A DNA stretch of 23,394 nt from Candidatus Bathyarchaeota archaeon. GTDB taxonomy: Archaea > Thermoproteota > CALKCG01 > B24 > JAGTQN01. Of this stretch, positions 16,051 to 23,394 are shown piece after piece (position 1 is the first letter of the stretch; the number at the start of each line of letters is the position of its first letter). The translations under genes and the position numbers were made by a program. The stretch covers positions 1-23,394 of the forward strand of contig JAGTQN010000015.1 of the NCBI GenBank assembly GCA_018396395.1. The letters run 5' to 3'. Below the pieces are notes generated by a model. It was not told the origin of the DNA, did no database searches, and worked only from the letters and a program-made list of their open reading frames with translations.

Positions 16051-16830
16051 TTAAGGGGCTTGACTGGCCTTTCTATACTGCGCCAAAAATTCTAAAACAA
16101 TTCTATCTTCCTTTACGATCTTATAGATCCTCGCTATTTTTTCTATCCATTTTTCTATAAGCAACTTACCTTTCCATTCTGATGCCTTTCTTGGATCGCC
16201 TATATAGCCTTCTAAAGCATAACTAATCCAATCAACATTAGTTTCAATTCCCTCGTTTTCCAAGGATATACCAGTCCTCGCCCTTCCTTCCAAGTAGCTT
16301 AATCGGACGCCTTCGGGATTCAGAAATAGCATGAAGCTCGTCTCTATTTCACAGGCATGCTCTATAGGATCCGTTTCCCTTACTTTTTCGATTTCATCCC
16401 GAATGGGAGACCAGGGCTCAGTAACGGAGTATAAGGCGATGTTAAGCCCTTTATCAAGGACATCCCGCATCAGAAGTCTCAGAATTCTTCTATTACCGCC
16501 ATGACCATTCAAGATAATCAGTTTTTTAAAGCCATTTCTCGATACCTCAGAGCATATTTCCTCGATAAGCCTCAATAAAGTTTCCGCCGATATGGAGATG
16601 GTTCCTGGAAAGTGCTTATTCTCTGGTGCATAGCAATATGCAAGGGGAGGCAATACAATGGCTTCCTCAAGCTCTGAGGCTTTTAGGGCTACTTCATATA
16701 TAATCATTGTATCCGTTCCCAAAGGTAGATGCGGACCATGGATTTCTATACTTCCTAAAGGCAAAACAACTGGCAAATTTTTATCCAAGGACTTTATTTC
16801 TTTCGAGGTTGCCTCATCCCACTTAACCAT
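16051..16830 (-). CDS. Creatininase-family metal-dependent amidohydrolase
   Basis: The family cleaves cyclic amides or related bonds with a binuclear metal site; members include creatininase, archaeal ArfB formamide hydrolase of riboflavin/F420 synthesis, and MftE-type peptidases. The 259 residues counted from the ATG at 16830 show the metal ligands Glu29, His31 and Asp40 in GSIEIHGPHLPLGTD, the NGHGGN loop, and a distal glutamate in HACEIETS. The ATG is chosen because MVKWDEAT is a typical family start; an in-frame TTG at 16854 would add eight hydrophobic residues. Neither has a clear ribosome-binding site. It is divergent from metG and transcribed alone. Which substrate it uses cannot be told; ArfB-like function is possible in an F420-making archaeon. 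Confidence 0.9.
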   Translation of the reverse strand: MVKWDEATSKEIKSLDKNLPVVLPLGSIEIHGPHLPLGTDTMIIYEVALKASELEEAIVLPPLAYCYAPENKHFPGTISISAETLLRLIEEICSEVSRNGFKKLIILNGHGGNRRILRLLMRDVLDKGLNIALYSVTEPWSPIRDEIEKVRETDPIEHACEIETSFMLFLNPEGVRLSYLEGRARTGISLENEGIETNVDWISYALEGYIGDPRKASEWKGKLLIEKWIEKIARIYKIVKEDRIVLEFLAQYRKASQAP

Positions 16831-16969
16831 GAAGAACGCCACAATGATAATCAAAGCCCGAGATAAAAACTGCGCACTTCATACATTCACCAAGGAAAAT
16901 GCCTTTAGCTATTTTCACCTCCCATCGTCCCAAATCTTTTGTGAAGCTCTCCTTCTGCTTTTCATCATC

Positions 16970-16994
16970 TTTAAAAAACTACATATTTATTTAT
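16970..16994 (+). promoter_or_regulatory. Probable promoter of metG
   Basis: Two AT-rich TATA-like elements, TTTAAAAAAC and CATATTTATTTA, lie in this stretch. Either would start a transcript roughly 45-70 bases before the metG ATG at 17066, and both lie in the roughly 235-base spacer to the divergent creatininase-family gene. Confidence 0.35.
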
Positions 16995-17065
16995 CCTTAT
17001 CCTTTTGTAACGGAAAGGAAGCCGAAGAAGGCTGGAGAAGACAAGAAGAAAGTGGGTTGGGCTAT

Positions 17066-18754
17066 ATGAAATGGATCATCACAGCTGCATGGCCCTATGT
17101 CAACACCATTCCTCATCTTGGAACTTTCCTCCAACTCCTTACTGGCGATGTTTTCGCCCGCTACCGAAGGCTCAAGGGTGATGAGGTTCTATACGTTTCT
17201 GGTTCTGATGCTCATGGAACACCGATTTTAATCGCTGCTGAGAAAGAGAAGTTAGCCCCCGAGGAAATTGCCTTTAAATACCACAACGAATGTCTAAGGC
17301 TTTTAAAAGACTGGAGAATTCAATTTGACAACTATACGATTACCCATAACCCAACTCATTTTAAATTTTGTCAGGAGTTCTACCGTCGGCTGTATGAGAA
17401 GGGCTATATTTACGCAGAAAAAAGTCTTCAAACCTACTGTGAGCGAGAAGGCCGCTTTCTTCCAGATAGGTATGTCGAGGGGACTTGTCCCTACTGTGGA
17501 TCCCCGGGGGCCAGGGGTGATCAATGCACAAACCCTGCCTGCGAGAGGCTCTTAACGCCTACAGAACTCATAAATCCGTACTGTGTAACCTGCAAAAGCA
17601 CACCTGTCTTAAAGGAAACGGTCCATTGGTATTTCGATCTTCCAAGGTTTGCGGAAAGGCTTAGGAAGTTTCTGAAGGCAAACAAGCACTCGACAGAATC
17701 GGCCAAGGAATTCTGTTTCAAGATTTTGGATGAAGGCTTGAAGCCCAGACCTGTGACAAGGGACCTAAAATGGGGAATTCCGGCCGAACCGGCCTTTGAG
17801 GGGGCAAGGAACAAGGTCCTGTATGTTTGGGCAGAGGCTGTGTTAGGCTACATAAGCGCAACAATCGAATGGGCTGAAAAACGGGGAAATCCTGAAGCCT
17901 GGAAGGACTTCTGGTTCGATCCTGAGACACGAACTGTCTTTTGTATAGGCAAGGATAACACGATCTTCCATCTTATCATCTTTCCAGCCCTGCTAATGGC
18001 ATCTGAGGAACCTTATGTTCTTCCATATGCTGTAACCGTTACTGAATTTCTCATGTATGAGAATAAGCCCTTCTCAAAATCCAAAGGCATTGGAATCTGG
18101 GCTGATGAGGCCCTTAAGCTTGCTCCCGCTGACTATTGGCGCTTTATTCTTATCGTGAACAGACCCGAAACGAGGGATACGAACTTCACATGGGAGGACT
18201 TCGTGGAGCGCGTCAATGGAGAACTGAATGATAACCTTGGGAACTTCATCCATAGGACCCTTACCTTCATCCATCGATACTTTCAGGGAAGGATTCCACC
18301 ATTGGATTCCTTGGATTCTGACGACAGGGAAATCCTAGATGCCATAAACTCAACGGCCCATTTGGAGGAGGAGCTTCTCGATAGTTTTAGGTTCAAAGAT
18401 GCCCTTGAAGCTGTTCTATCCCTCAGTAGGAAGGGCAATGCTTACCTATCCCTAAGGGAGCCATGGCACCTTGTGAAGACCGATAGGGCTGCTGCAGCTA
18501 CGGTCCTTCATATCTCATCCCTAATTGTCAAGGCTTTAGCCGTTCTTCTAGCACCTTTCATGCCAGAAACATCGGATAAGATTTGGAAAACCCTTGGTTT
18601 TCCTGGGAGCATATACGAGGCTGGTTTTAGCGCAGCCTACGATTTGTCCCTTCCAGTCGGTCAGATGATCCAAAATCCCGTACCTCTCTTTAGCAAGGTA
18701 GATGCCAAAGAACTTTCCAAACGCCTTAAGGTGATTCGGTCGAAGCAAGCTTAA
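17066..18754 (+). CDS. metG: Methionyl-tRNA synthetase
   Basis: Charges initiator and elongator tRNA(Met). A class I synthetase of 562 residues: MKWIITAAWPYVNTIPHLGT carries the HIGH-type motif (His17-Leu-Gly-Thr20), GSDAHGTP follows, and the KMSKS-type motif is FSKSK (336-340). The connective zinc region has Cys141-x2-Cys144, Cys154-x4-Cys159 and Cys173-x2-Cys176. The first knuckle, normally CxxC before RFLPDRYVEG, is here Cys125-Glu-Arg-Glu, so one expected cysteine is missing. The anticodon-binding helical domain (NDNLGNFIHRTLTFI) is complete, and the protein ends without a fused EMAPII-like tRNA-binding domain. The ATG at 17066 matches the family start; the frame is open much further upstream, but that stretch shows no similarity and overlaps the divergent gene. 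Confidence 0.97.
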   Translation: MKWIITAAWPYVNTIPHLGTFLQLLTGDVFARYRRLKGDEVLYVSGSDAHGTPILIAAEKEKLAPEEIAFKYHNECLRLLKDWRIQFDNYTITHNPTHFKFCQEFYRRLYEKGYIYAEKSLQTYCEREGRFLPDRYVEGTCPYCGSPGARGDQCTNPACERLLTPTELINPYCVTCKSTPVLKETVHWYFDLPRFAERLRKFLKANKHSTESAKEFCFKILDEGLKPRPVTRDLKWGIPAEPAFEGARNKVLYVWAEAVLGYISATIEWAEKRGNPEAWKDFWFDPETRTVFCIGKDNTIFHLIIFPALLMASEEPYVLPYAVTVTEFLMYENKPFSKSKGIGIWADEALKLAPADYWRFILIVNRPETRDTNFTWEDFVERVNGELNDNLGNFIHRTLTFIHRYFQGRIPPLDSLDSDDREILDAINSTAHLEEELLDSFRFKDALEAVLSLSRKGNAYLSLREPWHLVKTDRAAAATVLHISSLIVKALAVLLAPFMPETSDKIWKTLGFPGSIYEAGFSAAYDLSLPVGQMIQNPVPLFSKVDAKELSKRLKVIRSKQA

Positions 18755-18757
18755 GGC

Positions 18758-18782
18758 ACAAAAAGAAAAAGAAAAAATATTC
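18758..18782 (-). terminator. T-rich tract after the unknown 158-residue gene
   Basis: On the minus strand this reads TTTTTTCTTTTTCTTTTTGTG, about 55 bases past the stop codon at 18833, a good candidate for archaeal T-tract termination of the tautomerase transcript. It sits directly after the converging metG stop codon. Confidence 0.45.
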
Positions 18783-18832
18783 TTGGACCTATGTCATCGA
18801 TTGTCCATGTTTAGGATAGCCTTTTAAGTTTT

Positions 18833-19309
18833 CTATGAGATGAATCGACTCCATCGTGCCGCAAGCTCATCTCGCAAAGGCCTGTAAACCTTCTCGTAGA
18901 AGGACTTCTGGGAAAGAAGCACATCCCTATCGAATTGTTGGAGCAATTCGATGGCTTCTTCCCATACTCTTCGAAAAGCTCCTCCGAAGCGGGCTGCGAT
19001 CTGCGCATCGAAATCCTCAACCGTCTGGGGCTTTCCTCCGATTGTGAAATACGTACGTCCCCCTATGACCGTTTTATAGGCAACTTCATCGCCCAAGTAG
19101 TAGAGATCTTGAGCCTCTATGATGGGCTTTTCCCTAATGGATTCGCGACTTCTTCTGGGTGGAAGGCTTCCCTTAAAGCCTTTTTTTGCTGCCGCGTAGA
19201 AAATAGCCCTATTCAACCCCCAGCTCAAGGCGAGATCTGGAGGTAAACCTAAAACGAAGGCCCTGGCTGCCTGAAGCACTGCCATTACTTGAAAGCGGCC
19301 GATAGCCAA
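18833..19309 (-). CDS. Conserved-looking protein of unknown function, 158 residues
   Basis: I do not recognise the family. The protein is soluble-looking, with no signal peptide or clear membrane span. It starts with a hydrophobic stretch (VLQAARAFVLGLPPDLALSWGL, with helix-breaking prolines), followed by a basic linker (SLPPRRSRES), a short beta-looking part (VAYKTVIGGRTYFTIGG), and a helical charged C-terminal half (FRRVWEEAIELLQQFDRDVL). The TTG start is well supported by GAGGT five bases upstream. Base and codon use resemble the neighbours, so it looks like a real gene. It follows the tautomerase-like gene by 61 bases on the same strand and is probably in its operon, which is the only functional clue. 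Confidence 0.75.
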   Translation of the reverse strand: MAIGRFQVMAVLQAARAFVLGLPPDLALSWGLNRAIFYAAAKKGFKGSLPPRRSRESIREKPIIEAQDLYYLGDEVAYKTVIGGRTYFTIGGKPQTVEDFDAQIAARFGGAFRRVWEEAIELLQQFDRDVLLSQKSFYEKVYRPLRDELAARWSRFIS

Positions 19310-19370
19310 AAAGAACCTCGCTTCCCTTTGCTTTTGCGAAGGCCTGTAATCAATCTTGGAAGGCTAGCTT

Positions 19371-19559
19371 CTAAGGTGAAATTTTTGATGCTTGCTCTCC
19401 ACGCATGCCCCAGTTCGTCTTCGGAATATCGTGGATAATTATATTAAGATGCTCAGCCTTTATACCAATATCTTCGAAGGCCTTCGTTATACCCTTTATG
19501 AGTTTCTCCTTCTGCTCTTCCGTCCTTCCAGCCCACATTTCGATTATGACTACGGGCAT
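19371..19559 (-). CDS. 4-oxalocrotonate tautomerase-family protein
   Basis: A 62-residue tautomerase-superfamily subunit. The Pro right after Met (MPVVIIEMW) is the catalytic base once Met is removed, and GRTEEQKEKLIKGITKAF carries the arginine equivalent to Arg11 of 4-oxalocrotonate tautomerase. The second active-site arginine (Arg39 in the Pseudomonas enzyme, SVRVII) appears to be Asn here (HLNIII), and Phe50 appears to be Trp in TNWGMRG. The natural substrate is therefore probably not 4-oxalocrotonate. The ATG is preceded by GGTGA with good spacing, and a TATA-like element lies about 44 bases upstream. It is the first gene of a likely two-gene operon with the unknown 158-residue protein. 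Confidence 0.9.
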   Translation of the reverse strand: MPVVIIEMWAGRTEEQKEKLIKGITKAFEDIGIKAEHLNIIIHDIPKTNWGMRGEQASKISP

Positions 19560-19860
19560 ATCCCTTCACCCTTTCGCTCTCATATCATATCATCGCCTAT
19601 TAAAATTTGGGTCATTCGGTTGTTGGATGATGCCCCAATAATTCGTCCTGGCCTTCTAACTTTTACCTCGAAATTAAAGAAAATAAGAAGAGCTGAAAAC
19701 TGGACTATAGATAACCTTAAGGAATCCTTTGGAATGTAGACAAGGACTCGGCAGGGCACCATAGCTCCTTCATGCGATAAGATAGAGGACCTTTACCTCG
19801 CCTTCCGTTGTTTTGCCATTCCAAACATCTGGGAATCGTTAAACCAACCCTGAGGTAGGG
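19560..19860. other. Intergenic region upstream of the tautomerase-like gene
   Basis: AAATTTTAAT on the minus strand (19599-19608) is a TATA-like element giving a predicted leader of about 18 bases with the GGTGA site. The rest shows no clear gene. A short plus-strand stretch (19650-19739, ending SFGM) reads like protein but has no start or recognisable motif. Confidence 0.45.
19599..19608 (-). promoter_or_regulatory. Probable TATA box of the tautomerase operon
   Basis: AAATTTTAAT read on the minus strand predicts a transcript start near 19577, leaving about 18 bases of leader that include the GGTGA ribosome-binding site before the ATG at 19559. Motif and spacing agree; not tested. Confidence 0.45.
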
Positions 19861-21060
19861 CTATGCTAAGTTCTCAAGGCCTAGACTTCTTGCGTAGCTC
19901 AGAGCCTCGGAATATTCTTCGGCTCTCAGAGGTCGCCTCAACTCGGCTCGTTCGAAGGCCCTCCAATGGGGCCGGTATTGATCCATGAGGTTTACCCTTA
20001 CCCATGGGCCGAGGTTTTTTGCAATCCATTCGAGAATGGGCTTGGCGCAGCAATCTTGATGTTCAGGTAGCAAGAGAATCCGTATAATAAGTTCACCGGA
20101 CTTCAGGGCCAGAAGATGGTTTCTCTGACAGGCTTCGACATAACCAGGAGCTGAGGAAATGGCCTCGGCACAAAGGTTGCTTCCATATTTATAATCAAGG
20201 AGGTAGACATCTATGAAACCCATCAAGATGCGGGCTGTTTCGGGACTGTAATAGCTATTGCTGTTCCAAACCGTAGGAACGTTAGTTTCCACATATCTAA
20301 AGGCTTCGATCCAAGCATGGAGCCAAGGCGTCGGGGAACCGCCAACCATATTGATGTTCCTGGCGCCAGACTTCCGTAAAGATTCAATCAATTGGGCGAG
20401 CTTTCTTGAAGTGAGGGGATCCCCAGCCTCGAATCTTTGCGATATAGTCCAATTCTGGCAGTGGATACATGTAAGGTTGCAACCTATGCTGAAAATCGTT
20501 CCACTTGGGACGAGCTCCGGCTCTTCTCCAAGATGGTGAAACGCCGAGGAAAGAAGGAAAGTGGTTCCGCATTGACAAAAGCCCAATTCGCCCCTTTGGC
20601 GATTAACCATGCAACGCCTTTCACAAAAATGGCAGCTCTGAAGGATTCTGTGGGCAATCTCAGCCTTCAGATCCAAGTAAGAACACTTGGGCTTAGGAAG
20701 ATCCTCTAAGCGTAGCCTTCCTGAGTCCAAAAGCTCCTCGGTTTCGAAGTACTTCGCTGTTACTTCCTCATGGAGGCTCCAAAGATCATTGAGATCCTCG
20801 CTTCCATCAAAGGAAGCCTCTATTCGCTTTGCTATCATAAACTTTGCCCACTTCTTATCTTGGAAAACATCAAAATACCTTCCCAAAGCCCTTGTTAGCT
20901 TGGGATCCTTTAATACCCTTAAGGCATCGGGACGAGCCAAAAACCAAGTCATCCTAATCGAGTTATAGTAAGAAAAGCCTTTCAATAAGGTTTCTTCAAT
21001 TTTGAGAATCCTAATAGAATTTTTGGAAAATATCTTCGTCCACTCCTTACTTATCTTCAT
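19861..21060 (-). CDS. Radical SAM protein, PflX/COG1313-like
   Basis: A radical SAM enzyme of 399 residues related to pyruvate formate-lyase activating proteins (the PflX group, function unproven). The SAM-cleaving [4Fe-4S] site is Cys194-x3-Cys198-x2-Cys201 in IGCNLTCIHCQNW. Ahead of it lies the second cysteine cluster of this group, Cys143, Cys146, Cys150, Cys162 and Cys164 (CHFCERRCMVNR, GFCQCG), perhaps a second metal site. VGGSPTPWLH, VWNSNSYYSPE and VYLLDYKYG follow as expected for the group. The first 140 residues (FARPDALRV-like LARPDALRVL onward, mostly helical) are an extra N-terminal region that I cannot assign. The ATG has no evident ribosome-binding site. No glycyl radical enzyme is nearby. 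It lies 99 bases after ilvD on the same strand. Confidence 0.9.
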   Translation of the reverse strand: MKISKEWTKIFSKNSIRILKIEETLLKGFSYYNSIRMTWFLARPDALRVLKDPKLTRALGRYFDVFQDKKWAKFMIAKRIEASFDGSEDLNDLWSLHEEVTAKYFETEELLDSGRLRLEDLPKPKCSYLDLKAEIAHRILQSCHFCERRCMVNRQRGELGFCQCGTTFLLSSAFHHLGEEPELVPSGTIFSIGCNLTCIHCQNWTISQRFEAGDPLTSRKLAQLIESLRKSGARNINMVGGSPTPWLHAWIEAFRYVETNVPTVWNSNSYYSPETARILMGFIDVYLLDYKYGSNLCAEAISSAPGYVEACQRNHLLALKSGELIIRILLLPEHQDCCAKPILEWIAKNLGPWVRVNLMDQYRPHWRAFERAELRRPLRAEEYSEALSYARSLGLENLA

Positions 21061-21159
21061 CCATCAAGGCAATTGGAAACCGATGAAAGGATTCAGGCGA
21101 TTTTTACGTATAGCCACTTAATTTGGATCTTGAAAAGATGGAGGGCGACTTTTCATCCT

Positions 21160-22809
21160 TTATAGATCCTTAGATTCCATAAGGGAAAGGTAGTGGGCCA
21201 AGCATCCCTTCAGAGTCTTTCTTGGAGCCTTCCATGATGCTAGGCGCCTTTGAATTTCATCCTCAGGAACCTTGAGATCCATAAGCCTTCGTGGTATATC
21301 GATGGATATTATATCTCCATTCTTTACGGCGGCTATAGGTCCGCCCTCAGCAGCCTCGGGCGCCACATGTCCTACGCAGAGCCCCCTAGATGCCCCCGAA
21401 AACCTTCCATCTGTAATGAGGGCTACTGATTCGCTTAATCCGCGCCCTACGATGGCCGAAGTGGGACTGAGCATTTCCCTCATGCCAGGCCCACCCTTCG
21501 GTCCCTCATATCTTATAACGACGGCATCTCCCTCCTCGATCTTTCCATCTAAAATTGCCTTCATCGCATCTTCTTCACAATCAAAGACTTTAGCGGGGCC
21601 TTCATAGACCTTCATCTTCTCTGGAACAGCCGCTGTCTTTACCAAGGATCCTTTAGGGGCAAGGGTGCCCTTGAGAACAGCCATCCCTCCTTGTGGATGA
21701 AGGGGCTTTTTTAGTGGGCGTATAACTTCATGGTTTAGAACCCTTGCATCCGCTATATTCTCCCCAACAGTCTTGCCAGTAACTGTTAGGGCATCCAAGT
21801 GGATGAGAGCTGCTAGTTCCTTCATAACTGCTGGGACGCCTCCAGCCCTGTCAAGATCCTCCATATCATATTTCCCTCCAACCCCTATGAGGTCGCAGAG
21901 ATGGGGTACCCTCCGACTAATCTCATCGAAAATTTCTATGGGAAGGTCCATACCCATCTCCTTGGCTATGGCTGGTAAATGAAGGGCTGTGTTCGTTGAC
22001 CCCCCCAAGGCAAGGTCTACGGATATCGCATTTTCGAAGGCTTTGAAGGTCATGATGTCTGATGGCTTCAAATCCCTTTCAACAAGGCGAACTATCTCCT
22101 TTCCGGCCTTTCTGGTAACCATAACCCTTCTTGCCTCAGGAGCGGGAATTGTGGCAGTTCCAGGAAGGGCCATTCCTAGGGCTTCAGAAAGACAAGCCAT
22201 CGTATTGGCCGTAAAGATGCCGTTGCAGGAACCGCATGTAGGAAAGGCTCTATCTTCAAGGGCTTTAAGCTCTTCTGGGCTAAGGATGCCTCGACTTGCC
22301 TTCCCTACGCCCTCCGTTACATTGGAAATGCCTACCTTCATTCCCCTGTAGCTTCCTGAAAGCATAGGGCCTCCTGTTACTACAATGGATGGGATGTCCA
22401 AACGTGCAGCAGCCATGAGCATTCCTGGCGTAATTTTATCGCAGTTCGTGAGAAGGAGAAGGCCATCGAACTGGTGGGCTTGAGCCATGATTTCAACAGA
22501 ATCCGCTATGACTTCCCTAGAAGGAAGCGAATAGCGCATGCCCTCATGGCCCATGGCTATTCCATCGCATACGGCGATGGTGTTAAACTCGAAGGGTACG
22601 CCTCCAGCTTCCCGAATGCCTTCCTTTGCCACCTCCGCTAGGGCTTTAAGGTGGGTATGCCCAGGGACGATGTTTGTATAGCTATTGGCAATTCCTATGA
22701 AGGGCTTCTCAAGATCCTCGTCCGATATGCCAAGGGCCTTCAGGAGGCCCCTATGGGAAGCCCTCTCTAAGCCCCTTTTTATCTTATCGCTCCTCAAGAT
22801 TCTCACCAT
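21160..22809 (-). CDS. ilvD: Dihydroxy-acid dehydratase
   Basis: Dehydrates 2,3-dihydroxy-3-methyl acids to 2-oxo acids, the shared third step of valine and isoleucine synthesis. The 549 residues show the Fe-S cysteines in AVCDGIAMGHEGM, TNCDKITPGML and PTCGSCNGIFTANTM, then ALGGSTNTALHLPAIA and the C-terminal IRYEGPKGGPGMREML and ITDGRFSGASRG signatures. The length is normal for the family. The ATG at 22809 is preferred over an in-frame TTG at 22821: TTTAAA at 22830-22835 would start transcription close to 22809, downstream of the TTG, so the gene is probably leaderless or nearly so. No other branched-chain gene is in the window. It is divergent from a broken cysteine desulfurase-like gene. 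Confidence 0.97.
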   Translation of the reverse strand: MVRILRSDKIKRGLERASHRGLLKALGISDEDLEKPFIGIANSYTNIVPGHTHLKALAEVAKEGIREAGGVPFEFNTIAVCDGIAMGHEGMRYSLPSREVIADSVEIMAQAHQFDGLLLLTNCDKITPGMLMAAARLDIPSIVVTGGPMLSGSYRGMKVGISNVTEGVGKASRGILSPEELKALEDRAFPTCGSCNGIFTANTMACLSEALGMALPGTATIPAPEARRVMVTRKAGKEIVRLVERDLKPSDIMTFKAFENAISVDLALGGSTNTALHLPAIAKEMGMDLPIEIFDEISRRVPHLCDLIGVGGKYDMEDLDRAGGVPAVMKELAALIHLDALTVTGKTVGENIADARVLNHEVIRPLKKPLHPQGGMAVLKGTLAPKGSLVKTAAVPEKMKVYEGPAKVFDCEEDAMKAILDGKIEEGDAVVIRYEGPKGGPGMREMLSPTSAIVGRGLSESVALITDGRFSGASRGLCVGHVAPEAAEGGPIAAVKNGDIISIDIPRRLMDLKVPEDEIQRRLASWKAPRKTLKGCLAHYLSLMESKDL

Positions 22810-22829
22810 GGTTAATCTCAAAATCGTTC

Positions 22830-22836
22830 TTTAAAG
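22830..22836 (-). promoter_or_regulatory. Probable TATA box of ilvD
   Basis: TTTAAA is centred about 24 bases from the ATG at 22809, near the usual archaeal TATA-to-start distance, and no Shine-Dalgarno sequence precedes the ATG. Spacing-based inference. Confidence 0.4.
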
Positions 22837-22935
22837 ACCTTGTGGCTCGAAAAGCAAGCCTTCAACCGAAGGAATTTGAAAAAGGTAAAAGCCATAAAAC
22901 CGCCTTTATTAGCCCTTAAAAAATAAAATAATTTC

Positions 22936-23394
22936 ATGTTGGATGTATGGAAGATTCGAGGAGACTTTCCAATTTTAAGGTCCGGCATTGTCTATCTTGA
23001 CAATGCGGCTAGTAGCCTAACACCCAGCCCGTTCTTCAAAAATGATGGAGTTTTACCACGAGTATAGGGCTAATGTCGAGGGGACGTCCATAGGCTTTCC
23101 CAACGGGTAAGTCAAGAATTTGAAGATGTGCATCGAAAGGTCGCGGAATCCATCCACGCCAAGTCTGAGGCGGAAGTTGTCATGACGAGGAACAACCACT
23201 GAAGGGATAAACCTTGTTGCCAATGGAATCGCATGGCGTAAGGGTGATAGGTTTTTGACGACCCTTCTTGAACATCACCCCAACTTCATCGTCTGGCTAA
23301 GGTTGAAAGGGCGCTTCGGGTAGAAGTCGATTTCATAAGGCCTTCGAAGGAAGGAGTCCTTGATCTGAGGGCTTTCGAGGAAGTTATCACCGAC
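22936..23394 (+). pseudogene. Cysteine desulfurase-like (class V aminotransferase) gene with five frameshifts, runs off the right end
   Basis: Cysteine desulfurases of the SufS/CsdA type take sulfur from cysteine for Fe-S clusters. The start is intact (MLDVWKIRGDFPIL, then VYLDNAASSLTP), but the family sequence then jumps frame: one base missing near 23026 (then PVLQ), one missing in the A run 23038-23042 (then MMEFYHEYRANVE), one missing near 23081-23085 (then VHRLSQRVSQEFEDVHRKVA), one extra near 23194 (then TTEGINLVANGIAWRKGD, LLEHHPNF), and one missing near 23318-23320 (then VEVDFIRPSKEGVLDL to the end). No frame is open for more than about 50 codons. The region with the PLP lysine lies beyond the window. 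Either a decaying gene or poor sequence quality at the contig end; the intact genes next to it favour decay, weakly. Confidence 0.8.

Noticed and set aside
16658..17065. Upstream extension of methionyl-tRNA synthetase by 136 residues
   Set aside because: The extra part has no family similarity, overlaps the divergent creatininase-family gene, and the conserved N-terminus begins exactly at the ATG at 17066.
1..23394. tRNA genes, CRISPR arrays, insertion sequences, phage or defence genes
   Set aside because: Spacers were read for tRNA arms, regularly spaced repeats, transposase motifs and terminal repeats; none was seen.

Overview
The window is a piece of an archaeal chromosome. Clamp-loader (RFC) small and large subunits, ribosomal protein eS26, an archaeal/eukaryal-type prolyl-tRNA synthetase and a methionyl-tRNA synthetase without a fused C-terminal tRNA-binding domain all point to Archaea. 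eS26 occurs in TACK/Asgard-type lineages and is generally missing from Euryarchaeota, so a TACK lineage (for example Bathyarchaeia or a relative) is the best guess. This rests on gene content only. I found no tRNA, rRNA, CRISPR array, insertion sequence or phage gene. Most of the window is core metabolism and information processing. Genes are dense, spacers are short, start codons are often TTG behind a Shine-Dalgarno sequence, and TAG is the commonest stop.

Layout, left to right. 1-2125 (+): the end of homoserine dehydrogenase, then aspartate kinase with two ACT domains; together they feed threonine/methionine synthesis. 2187-2978 (+): a sugar epimerase/isomerase of the tagatose/allulose 3-epimerase type, apparently leaderless. 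3010-5180 (-): an RFC operon, small then large subunit. 5502-6893 (-): a class III aminotransferase resembling glutamate-1-semialdehyde aminomutase. 6907-8018: about 1.1 kb without a convincing gene. 8019-10692 (+): a fused ADP-forming acyl-CoA synthetase plus GNAT acetyltransferase, interrupted by a one-base frameshift and an in-frame TAG. 10788-12276 (-): eS26, a PadR regulator and 6-phospho-3-hexuloisomerase. 12424-13332 (+): a PfkB-family sugar/nucleoside kinase. 13333-14110: no intact gene, with a possible small broken ORF. 14111-15586 (-): prolyl-tRNA synthetase. 16051-16830 (-): a creatininase-family amidohydrolase. 17066-18754 (+): methionyl-tRNA synthetase. 18833-19559 (-): a 4-oxalocrotonate tautomerase-like protein followed by an unknown 158-residue protein. 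19861-21060 (-): a PflX/COG1313-type radical SAM protein. 21160-22809 (-): dihydroxy-acid dehydratase. 22936-end (+): a cysteine desulfurase-like gene with five frameshifts in 460 bases.

The genes do not form one new system. The most notable signals are two genes that keep clear family similarity but are broken (the acyl-CoA synthetase/GNAT fusion and the cysteine desulfurase), a 14-base perfect palindrome in the predicted leader of prolyl-tRNA synthetase, an uncharacterised tautomerase-unknown pair, and an RFC large subunit with no visible C-terminal PCNA-binding motif. Sequencing or assembly error cannot be excluded for the broken genes from this sequence alone.
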